Of a DNA stretch of 64,000 bases, positions 26,433-35,294 are shown piece by piece. The stretch is from Casp-actino8 sp001510455. GTDB taxonomy: Bacteria > Actinomycetota > Acidimicrobiia > Acidimicrobiales > Ilumatobacteraceae. Each line of letters begins with the position of its first letter. Position 1 is the first letter of the stretch. The notes beneath the pieces are model-generated. The model worked only from the letters and a program-made list of their open reading frames with translations, ran no database searches and was not told the origin of the DNA. Both the position numbers and the translations under genes were made by a program. The stretch is taken from positions 1 to 64,000 of the forward strand of contig JAQCIK010000004.1 of assembly GCA_027592035.1 (NCBI GenBank), in the 5' to 3' direction.

Positions 26433-26930
26433 TCAGTTCTCCGGGCTCAACGGGGTGATGGACGATGGGAGGTCGAGGTAGGCCTCGATGTCGGCGACCG
26501 GCGACAGACCGGCGAGGGCGGCCATGGCCGCCACATGCCGAGCCTCGGCGATGACGACCGACGACACGAGGGCGACGCCGTCGGTTCCGTCGAGGGTCTC
26601 GAGCAGCGACAGATGTGTCGCAACCATGGTGTTCTCGAGTTCGTGCGCGGCGAGGGCGAGATCACTCGTGTCGCCGGTGAAGCGACTCTCGAAGGCGTCG
26701 AAGATGCTGTTGAGACGGGACTGAGGAGCATCGCGTCCGATGAGAGACGAGATGGCCTGGCTGGCGGCGTCGTGGTGGGCGGCGAGAGTCGCAATGCTGG
26801 CGGTCTCATCGCCACCTGAACCAGCGGTCGCCGCGGCTCGATAGAGATCGCGGGCGGCGAGCTCGGCCTCTTGGGCGAAACCGAGGAGCGCAGAGTCGGC
26901 GGCCGAGGGTCGGCGCGGGGGAGTTGTCAC
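26433..26930 (-). CDS. Small cytoplasmic ferritin-like protein
   Basis: A 165-residue helical protein of the ferritin-like superfamily: LLGFAQEAELAARDLYRAA, TLAAHHDAASQAI, LAAHELENTMVATHLSLLETL and VVIAEARHVAAMAALAGL give four helices with E/H pairs. GTG 26930 is chosen because GAAAGGA lies 6 nt upstream; longer readings add low-complexity residues. It lacks a signal peptide, unlike the following ferritin-like lipoprotein with which it forms a two-gene operon. Function unknown. Confidence 0.7.
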   Translation of the reverse strand: MTTPPRRPSAADSALLGFAQEAELAARDLYRAAATAGSGGDETASIATLAAHHDAASQAISSLIGRDAPQSRLNSIFDAFESRFTGDTSDLALAAHELENTMVATHLSLLETLDGTDGVALVSSVVIAEARHVAAMAALAGLSPVADIEAYLDLPSSITPLSPEN

Positions 26931-26980
26931 CGTGTGATCCTTTCGGGCATGAATCGGGACGTCACTAGGACTCGTACAGC

Positions 26981-28450
26981 CTAGAAGTCGAGAGCCGAGA
27001 GGTCCGGTATCCATCCCTCGACTCGGGTCACAGCCTCGGACCATTCACCTCGCCACGACGCTCGATCGATGCTCGGATCCGGCTCGACGATCGAACTCGG
27101 GCGCCACAGGTGGGCGATGTCGGCGAGGTCGCCCCACACTCCGAGCGACAGGCCGGCGAGGAACGCCGCCCCGAGGGTCGTGGCTTCGGTGACCGGTGAG
27201 ACGCCGATCGGACGCCCGGTGGCCGTGGCCAGGGCGGCCACGAAGGTGGGGTTCTGGCTCATGCCGCCATCGATACGAATTTCGTCGACGCGGAGCAGAG
27301 GATGATCGGCCAAGGCGGCCTCCATGAGATCGGCACCACGGTGGGCGATTCCTTCCAGGACCGCCCGCACGATGTGGGCTCTCGTCGAGCCGCGCGTGAG
27401 TCCGAAGATTCCGCCGCGTGCGCCGTAGTCCCAGTGGGGGGTCGCCAGACCGAGCAGGGCCGGAACGAAAAAGACACCTTCGGCCGTCGGGCACGTCGAT
27501 GCGATGTCGTGGGTCGCGGCGGCCGACGGAGCGAGGCCCATGTCGTCGACGAGCCATTCGACGGCACTACCGGCCGACAGCATGATCGCTTCCGAACCCC
27601 ACGTGAGTCGTCCGGACCGACTCCAGGCGACGATCGGGAACGTGCCATGGCTCGACCGATCGGGTGACAGTGGAGGAGAGTCACCGGTGACCATGTCGAA
27701 CATTCCACCGGTGCCGAATGTGCACTTGGCGAGACCAGTGGTCACGCACGACTGTCCCATGAGCGATGCTTGCTGGTCGCCGACGAGGGCTGCGATGACG
27801 GGTGATCCCGGAAGTGCACTCGCCTCTCCGATCGATCCCGACGAATCGACGATGTCGGGCAGCATCGACACGTCGACTCCCATGAGAGACGACACCCGTT
27901 CGTTCCAGTGCGGTGGACCTTCGGTGAAAGAGGCGAGGCCGGTGACAGCGGCGTTGGAGTGATCGGTGACGTGCAATCGTGCGGCGCCGGACAGGTTCCA
28001 GGCGATCCACGAATCGACCGTGCCGATGCAGACGTCGGAGCGATCGTGATCACCCAGGTTCTGCAGGAGCCAGCGTGCCTTGGTCGCCGTTTGGTTCGGG
28101 GCGAGCGCGAGGCCGTGCTCGAGGCGAAGGCCGATGCAGTCCCCGACGGTTCGTAGGTCCTGCCATCCGATCCCAGGCGCAAGAGCGCGACCGGTGGAGC
28201 GACTCCAGGCGATCGTGGTCGCTCGCTGCGCGGTGATTCCCACCCCGTCGACCGGACCGGCCTCGCGCAGGGCCAGGTGCGCGACCTCGAGAACGTGACG
28301 AGCCATCTCGTCGGCGTCGAACTCGACGAGTCCGGGGGCGGGAGTCGACGGTGCGAATGAACGATGGTGAAGCGCGGTGACCCGCGCGTCAGGAGTGACG
28401 ACCGCGGCACGAAGTCCGCTCGTTCCCACGTCGATCACGAGAATCGACAT
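26981..28450 (-). CDS. FGGY-family carbohydrate kinase, probable glycerol kinase
   Basis: Actin-fold sugar kinase of the FGGY family, 489 residues. Features are the N-terminal phosphate loop DVGTSGLRAAVV, the FGGY central segment (GDQQASLMGQ, KCTFGTGGMFDM), PALLGLATPHWDYGARGGIFGLTRG and the C-terminal IDGGMSQNPTFVAALATATGRPI. The last two resemble glycerol kinases. With GlpD two genes upstream, glycerol phosphorylation is a good guess. The stop lies 50 bp from the ferritin-like gene. Its ATG overlaps the end of the membrane-protein gene. Confidence 0.8.
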   Translation of the reverse strand: MSILVIDVGTSGLRAAVVTPDARVTALHHRSFAPSTPAPGLVEFDADEMARHVLEVAHLALREAGPVDGVGITAQRATTIAWSRSTGRALAPGIGWQDLRTVGDCIGLRLEHGLALAPNQTATKARWLLQNLGDHDRSDVCIGTVDSWIAWNLSGAARLHVTDHSNAAVTGLASFTEGPPHWNERVSSLMGVDVSMLPDIVDSSGSIGEASALPGSPVIAALVGDQQASLMGQSCVTTGLAKCTFGTGGMFDMVTGDSPPLSPDRSSHGTFPIVAWSRSGRLTWGSEAIMLSAGSAVEWLVDDMGLAPSAAATHDIASTCPTAEGVFFVPALLGLATPHWDYGARGGIFGLTRGSTRAHIVRAVLEGIAHRGADLMEAALADHPLLRVDEIRIDGGMSQNPTFVAALATATGRPIGVSPVTEATTLGAAFLAGLSLGVWGDLADIAHLWRPSSIVEPDPSIDRASWRGEWSEAVTRVEGWIPDLSALDF

Positions 28451-28911
28451 CAGGTTCCCGTCGGTGGTTCACGAAGCGCCGACGGCCGGACGCCGCGATC
28501 CTGCAAGTACGAACCGAGGAATCCACCGAAGACACCCATCGCCAGCGCGACCGTCAGGTTGAAGAGAACTCCGCTCCATCGGACGTCTCCGCCCCGAGCG
28601 ATCTTCACGACGATGAGAATCGCTTGAGGAACCAGGTAGGTGATCCCGGCTGTGACGATCCCGTGCGACAGCGGCGTTCGGCGAGTCTGATGCCAGGCGG
28701 CGACACCGGCGCCGAGCAAGAAGCCGACGGCGGCTCCGAACGACAAGAGGGCGGCGAGGGCGGCTCGTCCGCCCTCCGGTGTCGAGTCACCGGCCACGAG
28801 TCGGGCGGCGACCGAAAAAGGCACGGCGAACACGAGAGCGACCGAACCGCCGGCTCGGATCGCGCGCCGATCCCAGCGGCTGGGTGTGTGAGCGTCAGGT
28901 TGCGAAGGCAT
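28450..28911 (-). CDS. Four-helix membrane protein, unknown
   Basis: A 153-residue hydrophobic protein with four predicted membrane helices at about residues 20-40, 48-70, 82-105 and 112-135. I do not recognise the family. It overlaps the AGPS-like gene upstream by 17 bp and abuts the FGGY kinase gene downstream, so it belongs to the same operon. A role in glycerol or lipid metabolism would be inference from context only. Confidence 0.6.
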   Translation of the reverse strand: MPSQPDAHTPSRWDRRAIRAGGSVALVFAVPFSVAARLVAGDSTPEGGRAALAALLSFGAAVGFLLGAGVAAWHQTRRTPLSHGIVTAGITYLVPQAILIVVKIARGGDVRWSGVLFNLTVALAMGVFGGFLGSYLQDRGVRPSALREPPTGT

Positions 28912-30376
28912 CGTCGAGTCCCATCTTTCCCGGATTCAGGATGCCATGAGGATCGAGTGCTCGCTTGATCGCGATGAGCACGTCGAGTCCGGTTCCGAGC
29001 GCCTCGCGGACGTACGGCGCGCGATTGAGCCCGATGCCGTGGTGGTGGCTGAGATTTCCGCCGGCGGAGAGCACGGCGCGGGTGCCGGCGTCCCAGAGTC
29101 GGCGGTAGAGCCCCTCGAAGTCGGCGTCGTCGTCGGTGGGTCGGGCGGCGAACGTGAAGTACAGACACGCACCGTCGGTGTAACTATGCGAGAGGTGACA
29201 GGTGGCGGTGCGAGCACCGGCTTCGGTGAGGGCCCGGCGCGCCTCGTGGAAGACATGAGCCAGACGGAGCCACGGACCGGCGATCTCCATGGTGTCGATC
29301 ACGTAGTTCTTCCGTGTGAGAGCTTGTAGTCCGCTCGTGTCGTTGCGGTGCTCGAGCCATGCATCGACCAGTGAGGAATCGAGTGGTCGGCAGCCGTCGG
29401 TCGCCAGTGCCTCCTCGTCGACGATCGACATGGACGCATCCACCGAAGCCACGTCACCCTCGTCGAGAACGAGGAGAACACAGTCGCTTCCGTCGCCACC
29501 ACGACCCCGTGCACTCTCCTCGGCGTCGTAGAGCCGAAGGACGGCCGGGGTTCCCCCTCGTTGCATGACGCGTCGACAGGAGTCGAGCCCGGACTCGAAA
29601 TCACGAAAGGCGTAGGCCGCTCGACGTTCGGAGACCGGTGACGGATGAGCGCGGAGCCAGACGCGTGTCACGATGCCGAGGGTTCCCTCACTGCCGAGGA
29701 ACAGTTGCGTGAGATCGGGTCCGGCCGAAGCGGCGGGTGCTCCTCCGGTGCGCACGACGCGCCCGTCGGCGAGAACCACCTCCAGGCCGACGACCATGTC
29801 CTCGACCTTGCCGTAACGCGTCGAGTACTGGCCGGCGCCGCGGCACGCGACCCAACCACCCACCGTGGCGATGTCGAAGCTCTGGGGATAGTGGCCGATC
29901 GTCATGCCGTAGTGAGAGAGGTGTTCCTCGAGGTCGGGTCCGAACGTTCCGGGTCGAACGTCGACCACGAGCGACACGTCGTCGACGTCGTTGACGCCTT
30001 GCATCGCCGACATGTCGAGGACCACTCCACCGTGGCGTGGGATCGCAGCCCCGCACACTCCGCTGCGACCACCAACCGGAGTGAGCGGGACCCGCTCTCG
30101 GTGGCAGATCGACGCGATGCGAGCAACGTCATCCGTCGAGTTCGGTCGGCAGACGACAGTACAGATGGCGGGTACTTCACCGCGAAGTGCCCATCGCATC
30201 GTGAGAGGCCACCAGTCGCGGCTCGCCTGAACGCGATCGTCGACTTCGGTCGACGTCGCACAGATGGCCGACAGCTCGCTCACCACATGGTCGGCGACCG
30301 CTGTCGACGTCCACCGCGAGGAGGGAGACTCGCCGGGACCAACGACCAGTTCGATCGGTTCGGTGATCTCACGCAT
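28895..30376 (-). CDS. FAD-binding oxidase, alkyldihydroxyacetonephosphate synthase-like
   Basis: A 493-residue flavoprotein of the FAD_binding_4/AGPS family. The N-terminal FAD domain has PLTPVGGRSGVCGAA and the C-terminal cap has CHLSHSYTDGACLYFTF and the His loop LSHHHGIGLNRAPYV. In AGPS the His loop is catalytic for swapping the acyl for an alkyl chain on DHAP, the first ether-lipid step. ATG 30376 overlaps the glpD stop by 8 bp, which supports this start over a much longer one. Alternative functions in the family include D-lactate or glycolate oxidation. Confidence 0.78.
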   Translation of the reverse strand: MREITEPIELVVGPGESPSSRWTSTAVADHVVSELSAICATSTEVDDRVQASRDWWPLTMRWALRGEVPAICTVVCRPNSTDDVARIASICHRERVPLTPVGGRSGVCGAAIPRHGGVVLDMSAMQGVNDVDDVSLVVDVRPGTFGPDLEEHLSHYGMTIGHYPQSFDIATVGGWVACRGAGQYSTRYGKVEDMVVGLEVVLADGRVVRTGGAPAASAGPDLTQLFLGSEGTLGIVTRVWLRAHPSPVSERRAAYAFRDFESGLDSCRRVMQRGGTPAVLRLYDAEESARGRGGDGSDCVLLVLDEGDVASVDASMSIVDEEALATDGCRPLDSSLVDAWLEHRNDTSGLQALTRKNYVIDTMEIAGPWLRLAHVFHEARRALTEAGARTATCHLSHSYTDGACLYFTFAARPTDDDADFEGLYRRLWDAGTRAVLSAGGNLSHHHGIGLNRAPYVREALGTGLDVLIAIKRALDPHGILNPGKMGLDDAFAT

Positions 30377-31913
30377 GCAGTTCGTCCTCTCGGAGTTGGG
30401 CGGCGGTTCGTTCGTGCTCGCAGATCTCGACGAAGTGAGCGACTTCCGTTGCTTCGCGTTCGGTGTTCCAGCCGAGGATCGGAGCCATGAGACGAGCGAC
30501 CTCGGGGGCCGCCCGCTCGGCTCCGTCGCGGTCGACGAGAAGAGCGCGGGTACGACGTGACAGAACGTCCTCGACCGAAGTCGACATTTCATGACGTGCC
30601 GCGTGAACGACATCGGCCCGTCGATACGGGAGGCCGTCGATCAGGGTCGCACCGAGCGACGGATCGCGTCGGATCAATTCGTCGATCTCGCGGTCACGAC
30701 GGCCGTCGTGACCGAAGAGTCGGAGTCGTTTGGTTCGACATCGGGCCCGTCGTCCGAGTCGTCCCAGTACGACGTCGACGGTGTCCTCGGCCATACGACG
30801 GTAGGTGGTCAGCTTTCCTCCGGTGATCGTGATGGTTCCGTCGTCACCCGTGGTGACGAGATGACGGCGCGACAAGTCGGCGGTGCGGCCCGACGTCGCG
30901 TCGTCGTTCACGACGAGGGGACGAAGTCCGGCCCACGTACCGGTGACATCGGCTGCTGTCACACCCGTGGTCACGCTCGCGTTGAGAGCGCGCAACACGT
31001 AGTCGATGTCGTCGCGCGTGCACTGAGGGTCATCGAGTGGACCGTCGTATCCGGTGTCGGTGGTTCCGACGTACGTGTGCGAGAAAGTTCCATCGGGTCG
31101 TGGTCCCCACGGAACGACGAAGAGGGAGCGCCGATCCTTCGGGACCGGTATCACGACGGCGATCGAGTTCCGAACCTTCGCCCACGGGACGGTGAGATGG
31201 ACACCTTTGGCGGGACGGGTCGGCACGTGAGGGTTCCAGACGCCCGTTGCATCCACGACGACACGAGCGCGAACGTCGATCGGGCGACCGTCGAGTTCGA
31301 CTCGACGATCACCGACGTGTCGAACTCGGTTGATCACGACCGCACCCAACTCGGCGGCCGTGCGGGCCAGGGACAGGCAGAGACCGGCGTCGTCGGCTTC
31401 GGCGTCGTAGTAGACGTACGCCGAAGCCAGGCGCTCGGCGTTCATGGTCGGCATGTAGGACAGCGCCTTGTTGCGGCGGGCTCGACGATGGAGGCGCCCG
31501 ATGCGCCAACCGCCGGTCACGTCGTACATCCAGAGCGCCGACCCGAGAGCTCGGGCGATCTTTTTCGACACCACCCCGTCCTTGGTGAGGATCGGGATCA
31601 TGAAGGGCAGAACCCGAACCAGGTGAGGGGCATTTCGATAGAGCCGCTGACGCTCGTGAAGGGCTTCGTACACCAAACGGACGTCACCTTGTTGGAGATA
31701 GCGAAGTCCGCCGTGGACGAGTTTGGAACTTTTCGACGACGTTCCACTGGCGAAGTCGTCCCGCTCCACGAGAGCGACTCGTAAGCCACGCGAGGCGGCG
31801 TCGACGGCCACTCCGAGGCCGGTCACTCCGCCACCGACGATCAGGACGTCAAATTCCTCGTCGGCGAGCGCTCGGCCCATCGTCGAACGGTCGAAGGTAC
31901 GAGATACGGGCAC
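30369..31913 (-). CDS. glpD: Glycerol-3-phosphate dehydrogenase (FAD)
   Basis: Flavoprotein that oxidises glycerol-3-phosphate to DHAP at the membrane, about 514 residues. The FAD motif is VLIVGGGVTGLGVAVDAASRG, followed by KSSKLVHGGLRYLQ and the C-terminal GGKLTTYRRMAEDTVD. GTG 31913 is chosen because a TACTCT box lies 6 nt upstream; GTG 31952 would add 13 residues. It is the first gene of an operon with the AGPS-like protein, a membrane protein and an FGGY kinase, and DHAP made here would be the AGPS substrate. Confidence 0.9.
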   Translation of the reverse strand: MPVSRTFDRSTMGRALADEEFDVLIVGGGVTGLGVAVDAASRGLRVALVERDDFASGTSSKSSKLVHGGLRYLQQGDVRLVYEALHERQRLYRNAPHLVRVLPFMIPILTKDGVVSKKIARALGSALWMYDVTGGWRIGRLHRRARRNKALSYMPTMNAERLASAYVYYDAEADDAGLCLSLARTAAELGAVVINRVRHVGDRRVELDGRPIDVRARVVVDATGVWNPHVPTRPAKGVHLTVPWAKVRNSIAVVIPVPKDRRSLFVVPWGPRPDGTFSHTYVGTTDTGYDGPLDDPQCTRDDIDYVLRALNASVTTGVTAADVTGTWAGLRPLVVNDDATSGRTADLSRRHLVTTGDDGTITITGGKLTTYRRMAEDTVDVVLGRLGRRARCRTKRLRLFGHDGRRDREIDELIRRDPSLGATLIDGLPYRRADVVHAARHEMSTSVEDVLSRRTRALLVDRDGAERAAPEVARLMAPILGWNTEREATEVAHFVEICEHERTAAQLREDELHA

Positions 31914-32009
31914 GCGCAAAGAGTAGTCGGGGCTCTCTGAGACAGTTTTCACAGAATGTCAATCTGCACGAATTGCGAACGAGCAGTGAGTGAGACGTAC
32001 GCTCTCGTC

Positions 32010-32486
32010 ATGCGATCACCGGCGGAACTGAGCGAAGCCTTTCGGGCCTCGGGTCTGAAGGTGACGCCTCAGCGACAGTTGTTGTTCCGGCTCATGCACG
32101 ACAACGACTGTCATCCAACAGCCGATGCTCTGTTCGCCGAAGCCTCGGCGCAGATGCCGGGCATCTCGTTGCGGACGGTGTATCAGACCCTCACCGATCT
32201 GGCGGCCATGGGTGAATTGCGCTCTCTCGATCTCGGGACGGGTGCCACCCGTTTCGATCCCAACATCGACGATCACCACCACGTGGTGTGTGATCTGTGC
32301 GGTGAAGTTCGTGACGTCTACGTGTCGGGGGCCGACGGCCTCCCCGTGGACGGACTCGACGGTTTCGAGGTTCGGGAAGCCTCGATTCTGTTCAAAGGTG
32401 TCTGCCCTCGGTGCGCCGTGGGTCATGACATGGCAAGTCCCACGTCAACAACCCCCATCAACCCAGCAAAGGAGAAGTTGTCATGA
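32010..32486 (+). CDS. Fur-family transcriptional regulator
   Basis: Metal- or peroxide-responsive repressor of the Fur/PerR family, 158 residues. The winged helix includes LKVTPQRQLLFRLM and SLRTVYQTLTDLAAMGEL. The metal region is DDHHHVVCDLCGEVRDV, and a second Cys pair (CPRC) completes a Zn site. ATG 32010 is chosen: TACGCT lies 6 nt upstream, indicating a leaderless message. The stop overlaps rubrerythrin by 4 bp, so the regulator probably controls its own oxidative-stress operon; whether it senses iron or peroxide cannot be told. Confidence 0.9.
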   Translation: MRSPAELSEAFRASGLKVTPQRQLLFRLMHDNDCHPTADALFAEASAQMPGISLRTVYQTLTDLAAMGELRSLDLGTGATRFDPNIDDHHHVVCDLCGEVRDVYVSGADGLPVDGLDGFEVREASILFKGVCPRCAVGHDMASPTSTTPINPAKEKLS

Positions 32487-32896
32487 GCCTGAAGGGCACC
32501 AAGACACACGAGAACCTGAAGCACGCGTTCGCCGGCGAGAGCCAGGCCAACCGTCGTTATCTCTGGTTCGCTCAGAAAGCCGACGTCGAGGGCTACCCCG
32601 ATGCCGCCGCCCTGTTCCGTTCGGTCGCCGAAGGTGAGACCGGACATGCTCACGGTCACCTCGAGTTCATCGCCGAAGTGGGCGACCCGGCCACCGATCT
32701 GCCGATCGGCGAGACCGAAGCCAACTTCAAGGCCTCGATCGAAGGAGAGACCTACGAGTACACCCAGATGTACCCCGGTTTCGCCAAGACCGCACGCGAC
32801 GAGGGCTTCGCCGAGATCGCCGATTGGTTCGAGACGCTCGCCCGCGCCGAGAAGAGCCACGCCGGCCGTTTCGAGCAGGGCCTCGCAGCTCTCTGA
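32483..32896 (+). CDS. Rubrerythrin (di-iron domain only)
   Basis: Non-haem di-iron protein, 137 residues, that reduces hydrogen peroxide. The four-helix bundle carries the ligand motifs AGESQANRRYLWFA, AEGETGHAHGHLEF, EGETYEYTQMYP and LARAEKSHAGRF. The C-terminal rubredoxin domain of classical rubrerythrins is missing, so electrons must come from another protein; the Fe-S protein next door is a candidate. GGAGAAG lies 6 nt before the ATG. It overlaps the Fur gene. Confidence 0.92.
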   Translation: MSLKGTKTHENLKHAFAGESQANRRYLWFAQKADVEGYPDAAALFRSVAEGETGHAHGHLEFIAEVGDPATDLPIGETEANFKASIEGETYEYTQMYPGFAKTARDEGFAEIADWFETLARAEKSHAGRFEQGLAAL

Positions 32897-32931
32897 TCGA
32901 CACCACGTCGTCTGATAAGACCATTTCGAGG

Positions 32932-32962
32932 GGGTCGACGTTGCCGTGAGGCACGTCGACCC
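32932..32962 (+). terminator. Strong hairpin after rubrerythrin
   Basis: GGGTCGACGT (32932-32941) pairs perfectly with ACGTCGACCC (32953-32962). The intervening GCC-GTGA-GGC can extend the stem. It is followed by CTTTCG rather than a long U run. It may terminate or attenuate transcription between rubrerythrin and the Fe-S oxidoreductase gene, or stabilise the upstream mRNA. Confidence 0.6.
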
Positions 32963-33016
32963 TTTCGATGAACCGACACCGTCGTTTCGGCACCCCCATC
33001 CACGAGCGAGGAATCC

Positions 33017-34327
33017 GTGACAATCACCTACGACCCGAACCATCCGAAGTACCTGGACGAAAAGGACGTTCGTGACGAACTGACGCGGGTGTACGACCTG
33101 TGCCACGGGTGTCGCCTGTGTTTCAAGTTCTGTACGGCGTTCCCGACGTTGTTCGACTTCATCGATCAGCATGAGGATCAGGACGCCGGCCGACTCACTC
33201 CTGCCCAGCAGGACCAAGTCATCGACGAGTGTTTCCAGTGCAAGCTCTGTTACATCAACTGTCCGTACATTCCTGGTCAGAGCGAATGGGATCTCGACTT
33301 CCCGCGACTCATGTTGCGAGCCGACGCCATGCGGACCGTCAACAAGCAGATCGGTCTTCGGGACCGCCTCACCACCAAGGTGATGGGACGAACTGACCTG
33401 CTCGGCAAAGTGGCCACGGCGACGCCGGTGGCCAACAAGGTTCTCGGAGCGAAGAAGGAATCGGCGGTGCGCAAGGTGGTCGAGAAGGCGGCCGGTGTGT
33501 CGTCGAAGCGGTTGCTCCCGCCGTTCGCCCGCCAGAGGTTCACGACCTGGTTCTCGCGTCGACCCAAACTTCGACTGGGCAAGCGTCAGGGTCGCGTGGC
33601 GATCTACCCGACGTGTCTGGTCGAGTACCAGGCGCCAGAGATCGGTCACGATCTCGTGAAGGTCTACGAACGCAATGGCATCGAGTGCTCACTCGCGAAC
33701 ACCACCAAGTGTTGTGGCGCTCCGTTCCTTCACAGCGGTGACATCGAACAGTTCAAGAAGGTTGCGGCCGAGAACGTGACCGCTCTGGCCGAGTCGGTCC
33801 GTCAGGGCAACGACATCGTGGTTCCGCAGCCGACCTGTGGTTACGTCCTGAAGAAGGATTACGTCGACTACATCGGTGGAGCCGATGCGAAGCTCGTCGC
33901 TGAGAACACCTACGACTCGAGCGAATACCTCATCAAACTCCACAAGGGTGACGACACCTCGCTCGACACCGAATTCAACGGTGACATCCCCGAGAGCATC
34001 GCCTACCACACGCCGTGTCACCTGCGCGCTCAGAACATCGGTCTGAAGAGTCGTGATCTGATGAAGCTCACCGGAGCGAAGATCAAGTTGGTGCAGCAGT
34101 GTTCGGGCATCGACGGCATGTGGGGTCTGCGGGCCGAGAACGCCGATCTGTCACTGCCGATCGCGGCCAAGCTCGCCGACGAGATCAACAAGGCGGCCAG
34201 TGACGTGGTGACGGGTGACTGTCACCTCGCCAACGTCGCCATCAACGAACAGACGGGCCGTGAGCCGCTGCATCCGCTGCAGCTCGTGGCTCGTGCCTAC
34301 GGAATCCCCGAAGAACCCAAGAAGTGA
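33017..34327 (+). CDS. Fe-S oxidoreductase with two CCG domains (HdrD/GlpC-like)
   Basis: A 436-residue soluble protein. The N-terminus has two [4Fe-4S] ferredoxin motifs (CHGCRLCFKFC and CFQCKLCYINCPY), then two Cys-rich CCG domains (CLVEYQ...TKCCGAPFLHSGD and HTPCHLRAQN...CSGIDGMWG), the fold of heterodisulfide-reductase subunit D and GlpC. It could pass electrons to rubrerythrin, which here has no rubredoxin domain. The order rubrerythrin, this protein, DUF3501 recurs in other bacteria, to my knowledge without a described pathway. The last CCG reads CSGIDG rather than CCG. Confidence 0.85.
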   Translation: MTITYDPNHPKYLDEKDVRDELTRVYDLCHGCRLCFKFCTAFPTLFDFIDQHEDQDAGRLTPAQQDQVIDECFQCKLCYINCPYIPGQSEWDLDFPRLMLRADAMRTVNKQIGLRDRLTTKVMGRTDLLGKVATATPVANKVLGAKKESAVRKVVEKAAGVSSKRLLPPFARQRFTTWFSRRPKLRLGKRQGRVAIYPTCLVEYQAPEIGHDLVKVYERNGIECSLANTTKCCGAPFLHSGDIEQFKKVAAENVTALAESVRQGNDIVVPQPTCGYVLKKDYVDYIGGADAKLVAENTYDSSEYLIKLHKGDDTSLDTEFNGDIPESIAYHTPCHLRAQNIGLKSRDLMKLTGAKIKLVQQCSGIDGMWGLRAENADLSLPIAAKLADEINKAASDVVTGDCHLANVAINEQTGREPLHPLQLVARAYGIPEEPKK

Positions 34328-34343
34328 ATCACCAGGAGACGAA

Positions 34344-34949
34344 GTGACGTCCACCATGTCCCCCCGCAAACTGACCCTCGACGACATCCTCGATCTGCGC
34401 GCTTACGAGCGCACTCGCGACGAATTCCGTCGACAGATCATCGATCTGAAGGCCCGTCGTCGTCTGATGCTCGGCACGTTCGTGTCGATCGTGTTCGAGA
34501 ACCGTGAGACCATTCGCTCACAGATCCAGGAGATGGCCCGGGCCGAGAAACTCTCGACCGACGAAGAGATCCAGATCGAGCTCGACATCTACAACCCGAT
34601 GATCCCCGAACCCGGCCGTCTGTGCGCGACGCTTTTCATCGAACTGACGAACGATGACTCGATGCGGGAATGGTTGCCGCGCCTCGTCGGTATGGAGCGT
34701 TCGATCGCCATTCGTCTGTGCGATGGATCCGAGATCCGTTCGTACCCCGAATCGCAGCACGAGAATCAGCTGACTCGTGAGGACACCACCTCGGCTGTGC
34801 ATTACCTGCACTTCGACGTCACCGAGGCCCAGATCGAGACCTTGGCGTCATCGGGGGGAGTCCTGGTGTGCGATCACCCCGATTACCAGGAGGAAATCGA
34901 CTTGTCGGCCTCGAACGTGGCCGAACTAGTCGCCGACCTCCGTTCCTGA
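34344..34949 (+). CDS. DUF3501 family protein
   Basis: A 201-residue protein that begins MTSTMSPRKLTLDDILDLRAYE and matches the DUF3501 pattern (RRLMLGTFVSIVFENRETIRSQIQEM, read in parts, then LDIYNPMIPEPG). No catalytic motif is evident. GTG 34344 is preferred because AGGAGA ends 4 nt upstream; ATG 34356 is an alternative. It follows the Fe-S oxidoreductase by 16 bp, and the pairing with rubrerythrin and the Fe-S protein suggests a shared peroxide or redox role. Confidence 0.8.
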   Translation: MTSTMSPRKLTLDDILDLRAYERTRDEFRRQIIDLKARRRLMLGTFVSIVFENRETIRSQIQEMARAEKLSTDEEIQIELDIYNPMIPEPGRLCATLFIELTNDDSMREWLPRLVGMERSIAIRLCDGSEIRSYPESQHENQLTREDTTSAVHYLHFDVTEAQIETLASSGGVLVCDHPDYQEEIDLSASNVAELVADLRS

Positions 34950-35010
34950 CCAACCCCTTTACATCTCCGGTCCGCCGGTTCTAAGGTCGCGGTGGGGTAG
35001 GGGGTACGTC

Positions 35011-35241
35011 ATGAACGTTGTGTGGCGAGAACTGGGAGCATGCCGTGGGCTCGATCCGGAGGTGTTCTTTCCGGAGACCGACGAGGATGCCGAGGTGGCC
35101 AAGGACGTGTGCGGATTGTGCGACGTGCGGGTTGCCTGTCTTGAGCATGCGCTGGCAAGTCGCGAAAAGGTGGGTGTGTGGGGTGGTACGACCGAGCGTG
35201 AACGGCGCCGTATCGTGCGCCTTCGTCGACGGACGGCCTGA
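35011..35241 (+). CDS. WhiB-family Fe-S regulator
   Basis: Small actinobacterial transcription factor, 76 residues. The four cluster cysteines are C11, C34, C37 and C43 (C-x22-C-x2-C-x5-C), followed by the GVWGG turn and a basic tail (RERRRIVRLRRRTA). WhiB proteins bind a [4Fe-4S] cluster and partner with the main sigma factor. The neighbours just upstream handle peroxide, but a regulatory link is only suggested by position. Confidence 0.93.
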   Translation: MNVVWRELGACRGLDPEVFFPETDEDAEVAKDVCGLCDVRVACLEHALASREKVGVWGGTTERERRRIVRLRRRTA

Positions 35242-35294
35242 ACGCTCACCGAATTAGGGGTCCATGGGGTTGCGGGTCGCCCTAGCCTGACAGG

